64,000 nucleotides of DNA from assembly GCA_002344055.1 (NCBI GenBank), contig DDTH01000002.1:1-64000 (forward strand), read 5' to 3'. Positions 51,825-60,611 of this stretch are shown here, one piece after another. Every line of letters begins with the position of its first letter. Position 1 is the first letter of the stretch. The notes under the pieces are model-generated. The model was not told the origin of the DNA and did not search any database. It was given only the letters and a program-made list of their open reading frames with translations. The translations under genes were made by a program, and so were the position numbers. The stretch is from Sphingomonadales bacterium UBA2369. Lineage in GTDB: Bacteria; Pseudomonadota; Alphaproteobacteria; Sphingomonadales; Sphingomonadaceae.

Positions 51825-52696
51825 GCGTTCATCCCCGCATGCTCCAGCGCCGCGTCCACTGCGCGGCGGCTGGCTTCGCTTGGGGGTGTCATCGGCAGAC
51901 GAAGGTCGAGCGGATAGTCGCGCAGGCGGCTGAGGGCGTATTTGGTCGGGCCGGGCGAGGCATCGCTGAACAAGGCCGCGTGGAGGGGGTAGAGCTTGTC
52001 CTGTAGGCTCAGGGCTGCCTCCCAATCGCCTGAGAGGCAGGCATTCTGGAAATCGGCGCACAGGCGCGGGGCGACGTTGGCGGTGACGCTGATGCACCCG
52101 ACCCCACCCATCGCGTTGAAGCCCAGGGCCATGTCGTCATTGCCGCTCAGTTGCGCGAAGCCGGCCTTGCAGGCGAGGCGCTGGGCGGAGACGCGGGCGA
52201 GGTTTCCGGTCGCGTCCTTGATGGCGACGACGCTGGGCAAAGAGGCGACGCGGGCGAGGGTTTCGACATTGATGTCGGCGACGGTGCGGCCCGGGACGTT
52301 ATATACGACGATCGGCAGCGGACTTGCTTCGGCGATGGCGGCGAAATGGGCGTAGATGCCGTCCTGATTGGGCCGATTGTAATAAGGCACGACGGCCAGC
52401 GCGGCACGGGCGCCGAGATCGGCGACGGCGCGGATGTTGGCGATGGCGCTGCGCGTATCGTTGGAGCCGATCCCGGCGATTACCGGCACCCGGCCCGCCG
52501 CCTGATCGACCGCGACGGCGACGACGCGATAATGTTCTTCGACGGACAAGGTCGCTGCCTCGCCGGTGGTGCCGCAGGGCACCAGGCCGTGGCTGCCCTC
52601 GCCGATCTGCCATTCGACATGATCGCGAAAGGCAGCCTCATCAAACGCTTCGCCGCGAAAAGGCGTCACCAGAGCCGGTATCGAGCCGCGAAACAT
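51821..52696 (-). CDS. dapA: 4-hydroxy-tetrahydrodipicolinate synthase
   Basis: Condenses pyruvate and aspartate semialdehyde in lysine/DAP synthesis; 291 aa. Start MFRGSIPALVTPFRG at 52696 with a GGAGG ahead of it. Motifs: CGTTGEAATLSVEEH (substrate site), the tyrosine in VVPYYNRPNQDG, IVVYNVPGRT, and the Schiff-base lysine in VVAIKDATGN. The frame is open far upstream without homology. It is the first gene of the minus-strand dapA-smpB-cckA run and divergent from slt over 91 bp. Confidence 0.96.
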   Translation of the reverse strand: MFRGSIPALVTPFRGEAFDEAAFRDHVEWQIGEGSHGLVPCGTTGEAATLSVEEHYRVVAVAVDQAAGRVPVIAGIGSNDTRSAIANIRAVADLGARAALAVVPYYNRPNQDGIYAHFAAIAEASPLPIVVYNVPGRTVADINVETLARVASLPSVVAIKDATGNLARVSAQRLACKAGFAQLSGNDDMALGFNAMGGVGCISVTANVAPRLCADFQNACLSGDWEAALSLQDKLYPLHAALFSDASPGPTKYALSRLRDYPLDLRLPMTPPSEASRRAVDAALEHAGMNA

Positions 52697-52787
52697 GCTT
52701 TGCCTCCTTCCCCCGCCGGAATCGCCTCGCCTAAAGCCTGACAGGACCACCGGGGTTTGTTCAGGTTCTGATAGGGAGGGGTTCGTC

Positions 52788-54716
52788 ATGCTGTCCAGCA
52801 TGTCCAGAAAATCGCGCGTCGCGCTCGTCATTGCGGGCGGCATCATGTCCGCCGGCCTCGCCCTTCCCTTTACCGCCAGTGTCTGCGTCGCCCAGCCCTC
52901 GAGCGCCATCGCGTCGAGCATCGAGCAGTGGCAGGCGCTGCGGCGCAACGCCAATGCCTCGTTCGAAAGCCTGTCGAGCTTCATCCTTGCCCATCGTGGC
53001 TGGCCGAACGAGACCGACCTTCGCCGCCGGGCCGAGCGCAATCTGCAGATCGGCGTGACCAGCCCGCAGCAGGTCGTGCGATATTTCTCGGCGGTGGCAC
53101 CACTGACCGCCCAGGGCCATGCGGCCTATGCGCTGGCGCTGGAAGCGACCGGCCAGCGCGGCCAGGCGGCAGATGCCGCGCGCCGTGCCTGGGCCGAGGG
53201 TGGCCTGCCCGAGACTATCGAGCAGAGGCTGCTGGCGAATTTCGGCTCCAGCCTGAGCCCTGCCGATCACGACCGCCGCATGGACGTGCTGCTCGCCGCG
53301 AACGACACGGCGGCGGCGCGGCGGATCCTGTCTTTGACATCGCCATCGCGACGCGAGCTGTATCAGGCGCGGCTGTCGCCGGGCGGGTGGCAGACCGCAG
53401 CTTCGGGACTTGGCGGCGGTGCGTCGCGCGATCCGGGGCTGTTCTACGAGCGCGCGCGCAGCGATTCCGGCAATGTGCGGCAATTGCTGGCGAGCCGCCC
53501 GCGCTTCGACCGGCCGCCCGCCAATCCGCAGCAATTTCTGGAGCTGATGATCCGTCACGCCCGCGCCGCCGCGAATGAAGGCAATAGCCGGCAGGCCTAT
53601 GACATCGCGAGCAAGCTGGAGGATCTCTACCCTGCGGGTACCGATGTCTCGCAGCGCAGCTATGCCGAGCGGGACGAATATACGAACCTGTCCTGGCTGG
53701 CCGGACGAACGGCGTTCAAGGCGAACCGCTTTGCCGAGGCGGCGGAGATGTTCGATCATTATGGCCGCGCCGCGCGGTCGGCGCAGACGCGGGCCAAGGG
53801 TTTCTATTGGGCCGGCCGAGCCTGGGCGCAGGCCGGGCAGCAGGACCGGGCGCGCCGCTTCTTCGAGCAGGCGGCACAGGGTGCGGACCAGTTTTACGGC
53901 CTGCTCGCGCTCGAACGGCTCGGCCGCACCGCGCAGGCGCCCGCAGCGCCTGCTCCGGCAAGCGCGGCCGAACGCGCCGCCTTCGCCCGCAGTTCGATGG
54001 CCGAGGCGATCCGCTATCTTGGCGAGAATGGACGGCGGGGCGACCAGACCCAGTTCGTGCGGGCGCTGGCCAGCGCACTCGACAATGACCGCGAGCGGAC
54101 GCTGGCGGCGGAGTTCGGTCAGGCAATCGGGCGGCCGGACCTGGCCGTGTGGGTGGCACGCGAGGCGCGCAGCGCGGGCGATACCTATTACGCACGGCCG
54201 GGCTTTCCGACCGTGAACGTGCCGGTCGCGTTCCGCGGCGTGTGGTCCGAAGCGCATGGCATCATGCGGCAGGAAAGCTCGTTCGACCGGACGGCGGTGA
54301 GTTCGGCCGGCGCGCGCGGCATGATGCAGCTGATGCCGGCGACAGCACAGTCGGAAGCACGGCGGGCGGGCGTGCCCTATAATCTGTCGCGGCTGACCGA
54401 CGATGCGGACTATAACATCCATCTCGGCTCGCAGCACCTCGCCGGGCTTATGGAGCGTTTCAACAACAATCTCGTGCTGGTCGCGGTCGCCTATAATGCC
54501 GGGGCCGGGCGCGTGCCGCAGTGGATCGCGCGCAATGGCGATCCGCGGACGCCGGGTACGGACGTGATCGACTGGATCGAGGATGTGCCCTTCGCCGAGA
54601 CGCGCAACTACATCCAGCGGGTGATCGAAAATGCCATGGTCTACGACCTGATGAACCCGGGCGGCAGCCGCTCGCGGGGGCGGGTGTCCTATTTCCTGGG
54701 TGGTGTTTCGCGGTAG
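52788..54716 (+). CDS. slt: Soluble lytic murein transglycosylase (Slt70 type)
   Basis: Periplasmic enzyme of 642 aa that cleaves glycan strands exolytically. After a signal peptide (about 1-37) comes a long alpha-helical superhelix (about 40-460), then the goose-lysozyme-like catalytic domain. There the motif IMRQESSFDRTAVSSAGARG holds the catalytic E496, followed by GMMQLMPATAQ and VAVAYNAGAGRVPQW. AGGGAGGGG lies before the ATG at 52788. greB follows 11 bp later on the same strand. Confidence 0.94.
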   Translation: MLSSMSRKSRVALVIAGGIMSAGLALPFTASVCVAQPSSAIASSIEQWQALRRNANASFESLSSFILAHRGWPNETDLRRRAERNLQIGVTSPQQVVRYFSAVAPLTAQGHAAYALALEATGQRGQAADAARRAWAEGGLPETIEQRLLANFGSSLSPADHDRRMDVLLAANDTAAARRILSLTSPSRRELYQARLSPGGWQTAASGLGGGASRDPGLFYERARSDSGNVRQLLASRPRFDRPPANPQQFLELMIRHARAAANEGNSRQAYDIASKLEDLYPAGTDVSQRSYAERDEYTNLSWLAGRTAFKANRFAEAAEMFDHYGRAARSAQTRAKGFYWAGRAWAQAGQQDRARRFFEQAAQGADQFYGLLALERLGRTAQAPAAPAPASAAERAAFARSSMAEAIRYLGENGRRGDQTQFVRALASALDNDRERTLAAEFGQAIGRPDLAVWVAREARSAGDTYYARPGFPTVNVPVAFRGVWSEAHGIMRQESSFDRTAVSSAGARGMMQLMPATAQSEARRAGVPYNLSRLTDDADYNIHLGSQHLAGLMERFNNNLVLVAVAYNAGAGRVPQWIARNGDPRTPGTDVIDWIEDVPFAETRNYIQRVIENAMVYDLMNPGGSRSRGRVSYFLGGVSR

Positions 54717-54727
54717 CGTCGTTGGGG

Positions 54728-55213
54728 ATGGGCGAACGCGTCAACTACATCACCCCCGCGGGCTACCGCGCGCTGCGCGAGGAGTATGAGGCCCTGTTCG
54801 GCGGCGAGCGGCCGAAGCTGCTGGAGACGATCGCCTGGGCCGCGTCGAACGGCGACCGGTCGGAAAATGCCGATTACCAATATGGCCGCCGCCGACTGCG
54901 CGAGGTGGACCGGAGGATCAACTTCCTTGCCCGGCGGATGAAGGAAGCGAAAGTCACCGATCCGGCGAAGCAGCCCGAAAAGGGGCGCGTCTGGTTCGGG
55001 GCAACCGTGACCTTGGCTGACGAGGACGACAATGAGCGCGTCGTCACCCTGGTCGGCGAGGATGAGGCCGAAGCGGGCGCGGGGCGGATCAGCTTCTATT
55101 CGCCCATCGCGCGGGCGGTGCGCGGAGCGGCGATCGGCGATGTGCGCCGGGTCACGCTGCCGGGCGGCGACAAGGAGTATGAGGTGGTCGGGATCGCCTA
55201 TCCCGACGCCTGA
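54728..55213 (+). CDS. greB: Transcription elongation factor GreB
   Basis: RNA polymerase secondary-channel factor of 161 aa that stimulates cleavage of backtracked transcripts. The N-terminal coiled coil has the acidic tip and conserved GDRSENADYQYGRRRLREVD, and the C-terminal FKBP-like domain has RISFYSPIARAVRGAAIGDV. The YQYGRRRLREVDRRI form distinguishes GreB from GreA. Start at MGERVNYITPAGYRAL. It ends 3 bp before the stop of the convergent lipoprotein gene. Confidence 0.94.
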   Translation: MGERVNYITPAGYRALREEYEALFGGERPKLLETIAWAASNGDRSENADYQYGRRRLREVDRRINFLARRMKEAKVTDPAKQPEKGRVWFGATVTLADEDDNERVVTLVGEDEAEAGAGRISFYSPIARAVRGAAIGDVRRVTLPGGDKEYEVVGIAYPDA

Positions 55214-55216
55214 CCC

Positions 55217-55567
55217 CTACCAGCGCCAGCCGTGCGTGGCGCAGCGGGCCAAAGCGAGGCGGATTTCGCGGTCCGACAGGCGCCGGTCGCGATTGGTGTC
55301 GGCGAAGCGGCGGAACTGGATGTTCAGGTGGCGGATGGCGCTGGGGTTGTAGCCGCCGTCGCCCAGCGCGCGGCGCAGGATGATCTGGCCCTCGCGCGTA
55401 TTTTCCAGCCAGGGGTCGGGGCGGGAGAGGTCTTCGCCATAGCTGCCGGACCAGTCGCCGCCCTGATAGCCATAGCCGCCGCCCGGACCATAGCCGTAGC
55501 GATACGGGTCGTGCGCACAGGCGGAGACGGCGAGCAGGCCGAGGGCGGCGATGGCGAAGCGGCGCAT
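55217..55567 (-). CDS. EF-hand-like lipoprotein
   Basis: Protein of 116 aa. The lipobox LLAVSAC places the lipidated cysteine at residue 17. A Gly/Tyr-rich stretch (PYRYGYGPGGGYGYQGGDW) is followed by a single EF-hand loop DTNRDRRLSDREI near the C-terminus, so calcium binding is possible. I know of no assigned function. The start MRRFAIAAL at 55567 is chosen over the open frame to 55624 because of the signal peptide. It is convergent with greB and 60 bp downstream of ppk2. Confidence 0.75.
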   Translation of the reverse strand: MRRFAIAALGLLAVSACAHDPYRYGYGPGGGYGYQGGDWSGSYGEDLSRPDPWLENTREGQIILRRALGDGGYNPSAIRHLNIQFRRFADTNRDRRLSDREIRLALARCATHGWRW

Positions 55568-55627
55568 GGTGAGTTTCCCCTGGTGTTTGCTCGGGATGAA
55601 GCGCCGATCGGCCGCCGCTGGCAAGAG

Positions 55628-56407
55628 TCAGGCGCGGGCGGCCAGAAATTCCTGTGCCGCCTGTTCCATTTCGGGACGCATCGCGGGCGGATCGGCGGGG
55701 ACGTGGCCCTTCAGCGCGTCGGCGACCGCGCGGAGCACGGCAATGCGGGCCGATTTCTTGTCATTGCCGTCGATCACCGTCCACGGCGCCCAGCGCGTGT
55801 CGGTCTCGCGGAACATGTCCTTCATCGCGGCGAGATAATCGTCGCGGCGGGCGCGGTTGCGGAAATCCTCGCTCGTCACCTTCCAGCGCTTCCAGGGATC
55901 GCCCAGGCGGTCCGCAAGGCGCTTGTCCTGCGCCTTCTGGGTGACGTGGAAGAACAATTTCACGATCAGGGTGCCGTCGGCGGTCTGCTGCGCCTCGAAC
56001 TCGTTGATCTCGTCATAGGCGCGGCGCCATTCGGCCTCGGTGGCGAAGCCCTCCACCCGCTCGACCAGCAGGCGACCGTACCAGGAGCGGTCGAAGATCG
56101 CGACTTCGCCGGCCGGCGGTAGCCGGGTCCAGAAGCGCCAGAGATAGTGATGCGCTTTTTCGTCAGGCGTCGGCGCGCCGATCGGCCAGACATGATAATG
56201 GCGGGGGTCGCATTCGGCGGTGAGGCGCTGGATCGCCCCGCCCTTCCCCGCCGCGTCCCAACCCTCGGCGACGATGATCGCCCGCTTCTTGTGGACGTTC
56301 AGCGAGACGAACAAGCGGGCGACCTGCTCCTGCAGTTCGACGAGATCATCGCCATAATCGCCGCCATATTTGGCGCCGGTTTCGAAATCCGAGAGATCAA
56401 TCGTCAC
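55628..56407 (-). CDS. ppk2: Polyphosphate kinase 2 family protein
   Basis: P-loop kinase of 259 aa that uses polyphosphate to phosphorylate nucleotides (or the reverse). It has the Walker A-type VAEGWDAAGKGGAIQRLT (GWDAAGKGG at 49-57), the lid-proximal HHYLWRFWTRLPPAGE, and the Walker B-type IFDRSWYGRLLVERVEG. One PPK2 domain, so a class I/III-like enzyme; whether it prefers AMP, ADP or GDP is not readable. The start is the GTG at 56407, with GGACGGAG upstream. A long inverted repeat separates it from aspS. Confidence 0.92.
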   Translation of the reverse strand: MTIDLSDFETGAKYGGDYGDDLVELQEQVARLFVSLNVHKKRAIIVAEGWDAAGKGGAIQRLTAECDPRHYHVWPIGAPTPDEKAHHYLWRFWTRLPPAGEVAIFDRSWYGRLLVERVEGFATEAEWRRAYDEINEFEAQQTADGTLIVKLFFHVTQKAQDKRLADRLGDPWKRWKVTSEDFRNRARRDDYLAAMKDMFRETDTRWAPWTVIDGNDKKSARIAVLRAVADALKGHVPADPPAMRPEMEQAAQEFLAARA

Positions 56408-56415
56408 ACGCGACT

Positions 56416-56505
56416 CCGTCCTGGCTGAGCTTGTCGAGGCCCTGCCCTTCTTCTTCCACGCGCTGCAAGACAAGGACAGGCCTTCGACAGGCTCAGGCTG
56501 GACGG
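56416..56505. repeat. Long imperfect inverted repeat between aspS and ppk2
   Basis: Arms 56416-56449 and 56472-56505 match as inverted copies at about 28 of 34 positions, giving a large hairpin with a 22-nt loop. The right-arm core CCTTCGACAGGCTCAGGCTG belongs, as I recall, to a repeat scattered through sphingomonad genomes. It follows the aspS stop and precedes ppk2, so it could attenuate readthrough. Confidence 0.7.
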
Positions 56506-56513
56506 TTTTGGGA

Positions 56514-58328
56514 CTATTCCGCTTTTGCCGGCCCCGCGCCGGGGGCGACGGCCAGGCGGATGTGCAATTCCTTCAGCTGCTTGGCGCTGACTTCACTCGG
56601 CGCGTTCATCATCAGATCTTCCGCCTTCTGGTTCATCGGGAAGAGGATGACCTCGCGGATGTTCGGTTCGTCGGCGAGGAGCATGACGATGCGGTCGACG
56701 CCGGGGGCGGAGCCGCCGTGCGGCGGCGCGCCGAATTTGAAGGCGTTGATCATGCCGGCGAAATTGGTGTCGACCTCGGCCTGCGAATAGCCGGCAATCT
56801 CGAACGCCTTGTACATGATGTCCGGGCGGTGGTTCCGGATCGCGCCGGACGACAGCTCCACGCCGTTGCAGACGATGTCATATTGCCAGGCGAGGATGTC
56901 GAGTGGGTCCTTGCTCTCCAGCGCCTCCAGCTCGCCCTGCGGCATGCTGAACGGGTTGTGCGAGAAGTCGACCTTCTTCGCCTCCTCGTCATATTCGAAC
57001 ATCGGGAAATCGACGATCCAGCAAAATTCGAACCGGCTCTTGTCGATCAGCTCCAGCTGCTCGGCGGCGCGGGTGCGGGCGAGGCCGGCGAGCTTGGCGG
57101 CCTGAGATTCCTTGCCGGCGGCAAAGAAGATGCCGTCATTGGGGCCGAGGCCCATCGCCTCGGCGATGGCCTTCATGCCGTCCTGGCCATGGTTGTTGGC
57201 GATCGGGCCGCCGAACACGCCGTCCTTCTGGGTGGCATAGCCGAGGCCGGGGAAGCCTTCGCTCTGCGCCCAGCTGTTCATGTCGTCGAAGAATTTGCGG
57301 CTCTTCTCATGCGTGTTCGGCGCCGGCACCGCGCGGACGACATCGCCGCCTTCCACGATGGAAGCGAAGCGGCCGAAGCCCGAGCCCTTGAAGAAATCGG
57401 ACACGTCGGTGACGAGCAAAGGATTGCGCAGGTCCGGCTTGTCGGAGCCGTATTTCAGCATCGATTCGCGATAAGGGATGCGCTTGAACGGCAGCGGCGA
57501 GACGCTGCGGCCCTTCCCTTCCCAGTCGGCAAATTCCTCGAACACGCCGTGCAGCACCGGCTCGATCGCGGCGAAGACATCGTCCTGGGTGACGTAGCTC
57601 ATCTCGAAATCGAGCTGGTAGAATTCGCCTGGGCTACGGTCGGCGCGGGCATCCTCGTCGCGGAAGCAGGGGGCGATCTGGAAATATTTGTCGAAGCCGG
57701 CGACCATCAGCAGCTGCTTGAACATCTGCGGCGCCTGCGGGAGCGCGTAGAATTTGCCGGGATGGACGCGCGACGGGACCAGATAGTCGCGCGCGCCCTC
57801 GGGGCTGCTCGCGGTCAGGATAGGCGTCTGGAATTCGGTGAAGCCCTGCTCGATCATGCGGCGGCGCAGCGAGGCGATGACGTTCGAACGCAGCAGGATG
57901 TTCTTGTGGATCCGCTCGCGGCGCAGGTCGAGGTAGCGGTTCTTGAGCCGGACCTCCTCGGGATAGTCGATGTCGCCGAACACCGGCAAAGGCAGCGACT
58001 CCGCGCTGGACTGGACCGCGATCGCGGTCGGGAAGATTTCGATCTCGCCGGTCGGCAGCTTGTCGTTCAGCGTTTCCGGCGCGCGGGCGGAGACCGTGCC
58101 GGTCACGGTGATGACGGATTCCGGACCCAGCGGATCGACGAGCTTGAACAGCTCCGAACCGGTTTCGACGATCACCTGCGTCACACCATAATGGTCGCGC
58201 AGATCGATGAAGAGCACATTGGCATGCTCGCGCGTGCGGTGAATCCAGCCCGACAGGCGGACCTCCTGCCCGACATCGGTGGCGCGAAGCTGGCCGCATG
58301 TATGAGTGCGATAGGCGTGAAGGGTCAT
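56514..58328 (-). CDS. aspS: Aspartyl-tRNA synthetase
   Basis: Class IIb synthetase of 604 aa, the bacterial type. The N-terminal OB-fold anticodon domain starts VRLSGWIHRTREHANVLFID. Motif 2 lies in FKQLLMVAGFDKYFQIAPCF and RDEDARADRSPGEFYQLD. A GAD-type insertion domain fills the middle, and motif 3 is GAPPHGGSAPGVDRIVMLLA. In bacteria without AsnRS or GatCAB differences this enzyme may also charge tRNA-Asn; that cannot be told here. Start MTLHAYRTHTCGQLRATDVG. Confidence 0.97.
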   Translation of the reverse strand: MTLHAYRTHTCGQLRATDVGQEVRLSGWIHRTREHANVLFIDLRDHYGVTQVIVETGSELFKLVDPLGPESVITVTGTVSARAPETLNDKLPTGEIEIFPTAIAVQSSAESLPLPVFGDIDYPEEVRLKNRYLDLRRERIHKNILLRSNVIASLRRRMIEQGFTEFQTPILTASSPEGARDYLVPSRVHPGKFYALPQAPQMFKQLLMVAGFDKYFQIAPCFRDEDARADRSPGEFYQLDFEMSYVTQDDVFAAIEPVLHGVFEEFADWEGKGRSVSPLPFKRIPYRESMLKYGSDKPDLRNPLLVTDVSDFFKGSGFGRFASIVEGGDVVRAVPAPNTHEKSRKFFDDMNSWAQSEGFPGLGYATQKDGVFGGPIANNHGQDGMKAIAEAMGLGPNDGIFFAAGKESQAAKLAGLARTRAAEQLELIDKSRFEFCWIVDFPMFEYDEEAKKVDFSHNPFSMPQGELEALESKDPLDILAWQYDIVCNGVELSSGAIRNHRPDIMYKAFEIAGYSQAEVDTNFAGMINAFKFGAPPHGGSAPGVDRIVMLLADEPNIREVILFPMNQKAEDLMMNAPSEVSAKQLKELHIRLAVAPGAGPAKAE

Positions 58329-58532
58329 GGCAAAACCGGCAATAAGAGGTGGGAATTCACGGTCTCGCGGCGGCCGCTCAGACAGCGAGGGCGCTCTCTA
58401 GCGGCTGCCATGCCTCACGTCACCCCGTAACCGCGCGGCCGTGAACGCCCCTGGCGGTTGACTGCTTGCGCCCGGTGATGCGAAGGTCGTGACGGGTACG
58501 AAACCTAAATCTCAACAGGGGAGGAAGTTACG

Positions 58533-59036
58533 ATGCGCCATGGTTCGATTCTGCTTGTATGCGTCGCGAGTGCCGCTCTGGCCGCATGCTCTGGCGGCGC
58601 CGGAAACAGCGCCAGCAATGCCAGCAATAGCAGTAACACAGCCGGCAACAGCTCGGCGAACGGCGCGGCGACCGCCAGCTTCGATCCTAATAGCGAGCAA
58701 GGGCGCGCCTATCGCGCGGTCGTGGAATGCGCCGGCACCTATGAGGCGGCGGGCAGCTTGATCGGCGCCGTCTCCATGCAGAAGACGGGCGCCGAACAGA
58801 CCCAGTATCGCGACGAGGAAAATCGCCGGAAGGCGCATTCGCGCGCGCTGAAGGCCCATGCCGTCGAACTCGGGGCCGCCATGGGCGTCACCTCGGCCCA
58901 GGTGGACGAGCAGGTCGGCGCGCACGCCGCCACCTTCGTCCACTCATCAAGCTCGGGCACGATGGACCAATATGCCGGCACCGTTTCCGCTCAGGCAAAT
59001 AGCTGCGGGGCGAATTATCCCCAGATCGTTCGTTGA
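58533..59036 (+). CDS. Hypothetical Ser/Asn-rich lipoprotein
   Basis: Protein of 167 aa with a lipobox (ALAAC, cysteine at 19) followed by a low-complexity Ser/Asn/Gly/Ala linker (about 20-48). The C-terminal domain has two cysteines (VECAGTYEAAGS and NSCGANYPQIV). No family recognised. GGGGAGGAAG precedes the ATG. It stands alone between aspS and rnd, with about 200 bp of upstream DNA probably holding its promoter. Confidence 0.72.
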   Translation: MRHGSILLVCVASAALAACSGGAGNSASNASNSSNTAGNSSANGAATASFDPNSEQGRAYRAVVECAGTYEAAGSLIGAVSMQKTGAEQTQYRDEENRRKAHSRALKAHAVELGAAMGVTSAQVDEQVGAHAATFVHSSSSGTMDQYAGTVSAQANSCGANYPQIVR

Positions 59037-59124
59037 CGATCGCACGCCGCGCCGGACCCATCGGTTCGGCGCGGCGGCAAACTTGCCTTTGCCCAGTGCG
59101 CGCGCCGACCTATAGAGCGCGCAA

Positions 59125-60303
59125 ATGCACATCCATCCTCTGATCACCACCACCGACGCGCTCACCGATTTGTGCCAGCGGCTCGCCAAAGAGCCGTTCA
59201 TCACGGTCGATACCGAATTCATGCGCGAGAACAGCTATTGGCCGGACCTGTGCCTGGTCCAGGTCGCGTCCGTGCACGAGGCCGCGGCGATCGACCCGAA
59301 GGCGGAGGGTCTCGATCTTGCGCCGTTGCTCGAGCTGCTCGTCACCAACGGGGATGTGCTGAAGGTCTTCCATGCCGGCGGGCAGGATATCGAGATCGTC
59401 TACAATCTGACCGGTACGACGCCGCATCCTCTGTTCGACACGCAGATCGCATCGATGGCGCTCGGGCTGGGCGAGCAGGTCGGCTACCAGAATCTGGTGG
59501 AATCGATGCTGGGCAAGCATCTCGACAAGGGCGCGCGCTTCACCGACTGGGCGCGGCGGCCGCTCGACAAGCGCCAGATCGACTATGCGATCGGCGACGT
59601 GACCCATCTCGCCGCCTTGTTCCCGAAGATGCTCGATCGGCTGAAAAAGACCGGCCGCGGGGCCTGGCTCGATCAGGAGATGGAGCGGATCGCCGACCCG
59701 GCCAATTACCTGAACGATCCGGGCGAAAGCTGGAAACGCGTGAAGATCGCCAGCCGCAAGCCGGAAGTGCTCGGGCGGCTGAAGACGCTGGCGGCGTGGC
59801 GGGAGATCGAGGCGCGATCGAAGAATTTGCCGCGCGGGCGGATCATGAAGGACGAGACGCTCGCCGACCTGGCGATGCATCCGCCCGTGGACCGCGATGC
59901 GCTCGGGCGGGTCCGCGGCCTTTCCGCCGCGTGGCGCAGCAACGATATTGGCGGGCGGCTGATGGATGCCGTCGCCGCCGCAGCCCCGATGAGTCCGGAG
60001 GAAATGCCGCCGCGCGACGAACGTGGGCCTTCGCTGGGCAAGGACGGCGCTCTGGTCGCCGACCTGCTGAAATTGCTGCTGAAGATCCGCGCGAAGGAAA
60101 GCAATGTCGCCGCCCGGCTGGTGGCGCGATCCGACGAGTTGGAGCAACTGGCGGCCGGCAAGCGTTCGGGTCTGTCGATCCTGGAGGGCTGGCGCTATGA
60201 GGAATTCGGCCGCGACGCGCTCGACCTGGTCGAGGGGCGGCTTGCCTTCGCGGTGCGGAAGGGCAAGCTGGTGATGACGAGAACGGAGCAAGTGGATGCG
60301 TAG
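59125..60303 (+). CDS. rnd: Ribonuclease D
   Basis: 3'-5' exoribonuclease of the DEDD family used in tRNA 3' maturation; 392 aa. Exo I is FITVDTEFMRE (D29, E31), Exo II is in VFHAGGQDIEIVYNLTG, and Exo III is QIDYAIGDVTHLAALFPKML (Tyr and Asp). The HRDC domain follows at about 210-290 (GRLKTLAAWREIEARSKNLP). It overlaps the I78 inhibitor gene by 8 nt. Confidence 0.95.
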   Translation: MHIHPLITTTDALTDLCQRLAKEPFITVDTEFMRENSYWPDLCLVQVASVHEAAAIDPKAEGLDLAPLLELLVTNGDVLKVFHAGGQDIEIVYNLTGTTPHPLFDTQIASMALGLGEQVGYQNLVESMLGKHLDKGARFTDWARRPLDKRQIDYAIGDVTHLAALFPKMLDRLKKTGRGAWLDQEMERIADPANYLNDPGESWKRVKIASRKPEVLGRLKTLAAWREIEARSKNLPRGRIMKDETLADLAMHPPVDRDALGRVRGLSAAWRSNDIGGRLMDAVAAAAPMSPEEMPPRDERGPSLGKDGALVADLLKLLLKIRAKESNVAARLVARSDELEQLAAGKRSGLSILEGWRYEEFGRDALDLVEGRLAFAVRKGKLVMTRTEQVDA

Positions 60304-60598
60304 CTTGATCGCGATAGCAGCCGTCGGGGTGGCGCTGGCCGGGTGCAAGACGACCGAGGACAAGGCGGTCGATGCCGGCGGCAATGACGTGCGCTACACG
60401 TGCGACGCGACGCGGGTGCAGGGCCTGATCGGGCAAGTGGCGTCGCAGGCGCTCGGCACCGAGGCTGTGCGCGGGTCCAATTCACGCACGATGCGCTGGA
60501 TCTCGCCGGGGATGGCGGTGACGATGGACTATCGCACCGACCGGCTGAACATCCATCTCGATGGGCAGAACCGGGTGACACGGATTGACTGCGGCTGA
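60296..60598 (+). CDS. I78-family peptidase inhibitor lipoprotein
   Basis: Protein of 100 aa with a lipobox (ALAGC, cysteine at 17) and the inhibitor I78 domain: a cysteine in YTCDATRVQGLIGQ, then the conserved SRTMRWISPGMAVTMDYRTD and LNIHLDGQNRVTRIDCG. Related proteins inhibit serine proteases in the periplasm. The ATG lies inside the last codons of rnd, so it is coupled. The convergent ppx gene ends 13 bp beyond its stop. Confidence 0.85.
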   Translation: MRSLIAIAAVGVALAGCKTTEDKAVDAGGNDVRYTCDATRVQGLIGQVASQALGTEAVRGSNSRTMRWISPGMAVTMDYRTDRLNIHLDGQNRVTRIDCG

Positions 60599-60611
60599 GG
60601 CCGACGGATCC

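Noticed and set aside
56370..58430. 686-codon plus-strand open frame opposite aspS
   Set aside because: aspS on the other strand has all class II motifs; the plus-strand translation is a low-information shadow.
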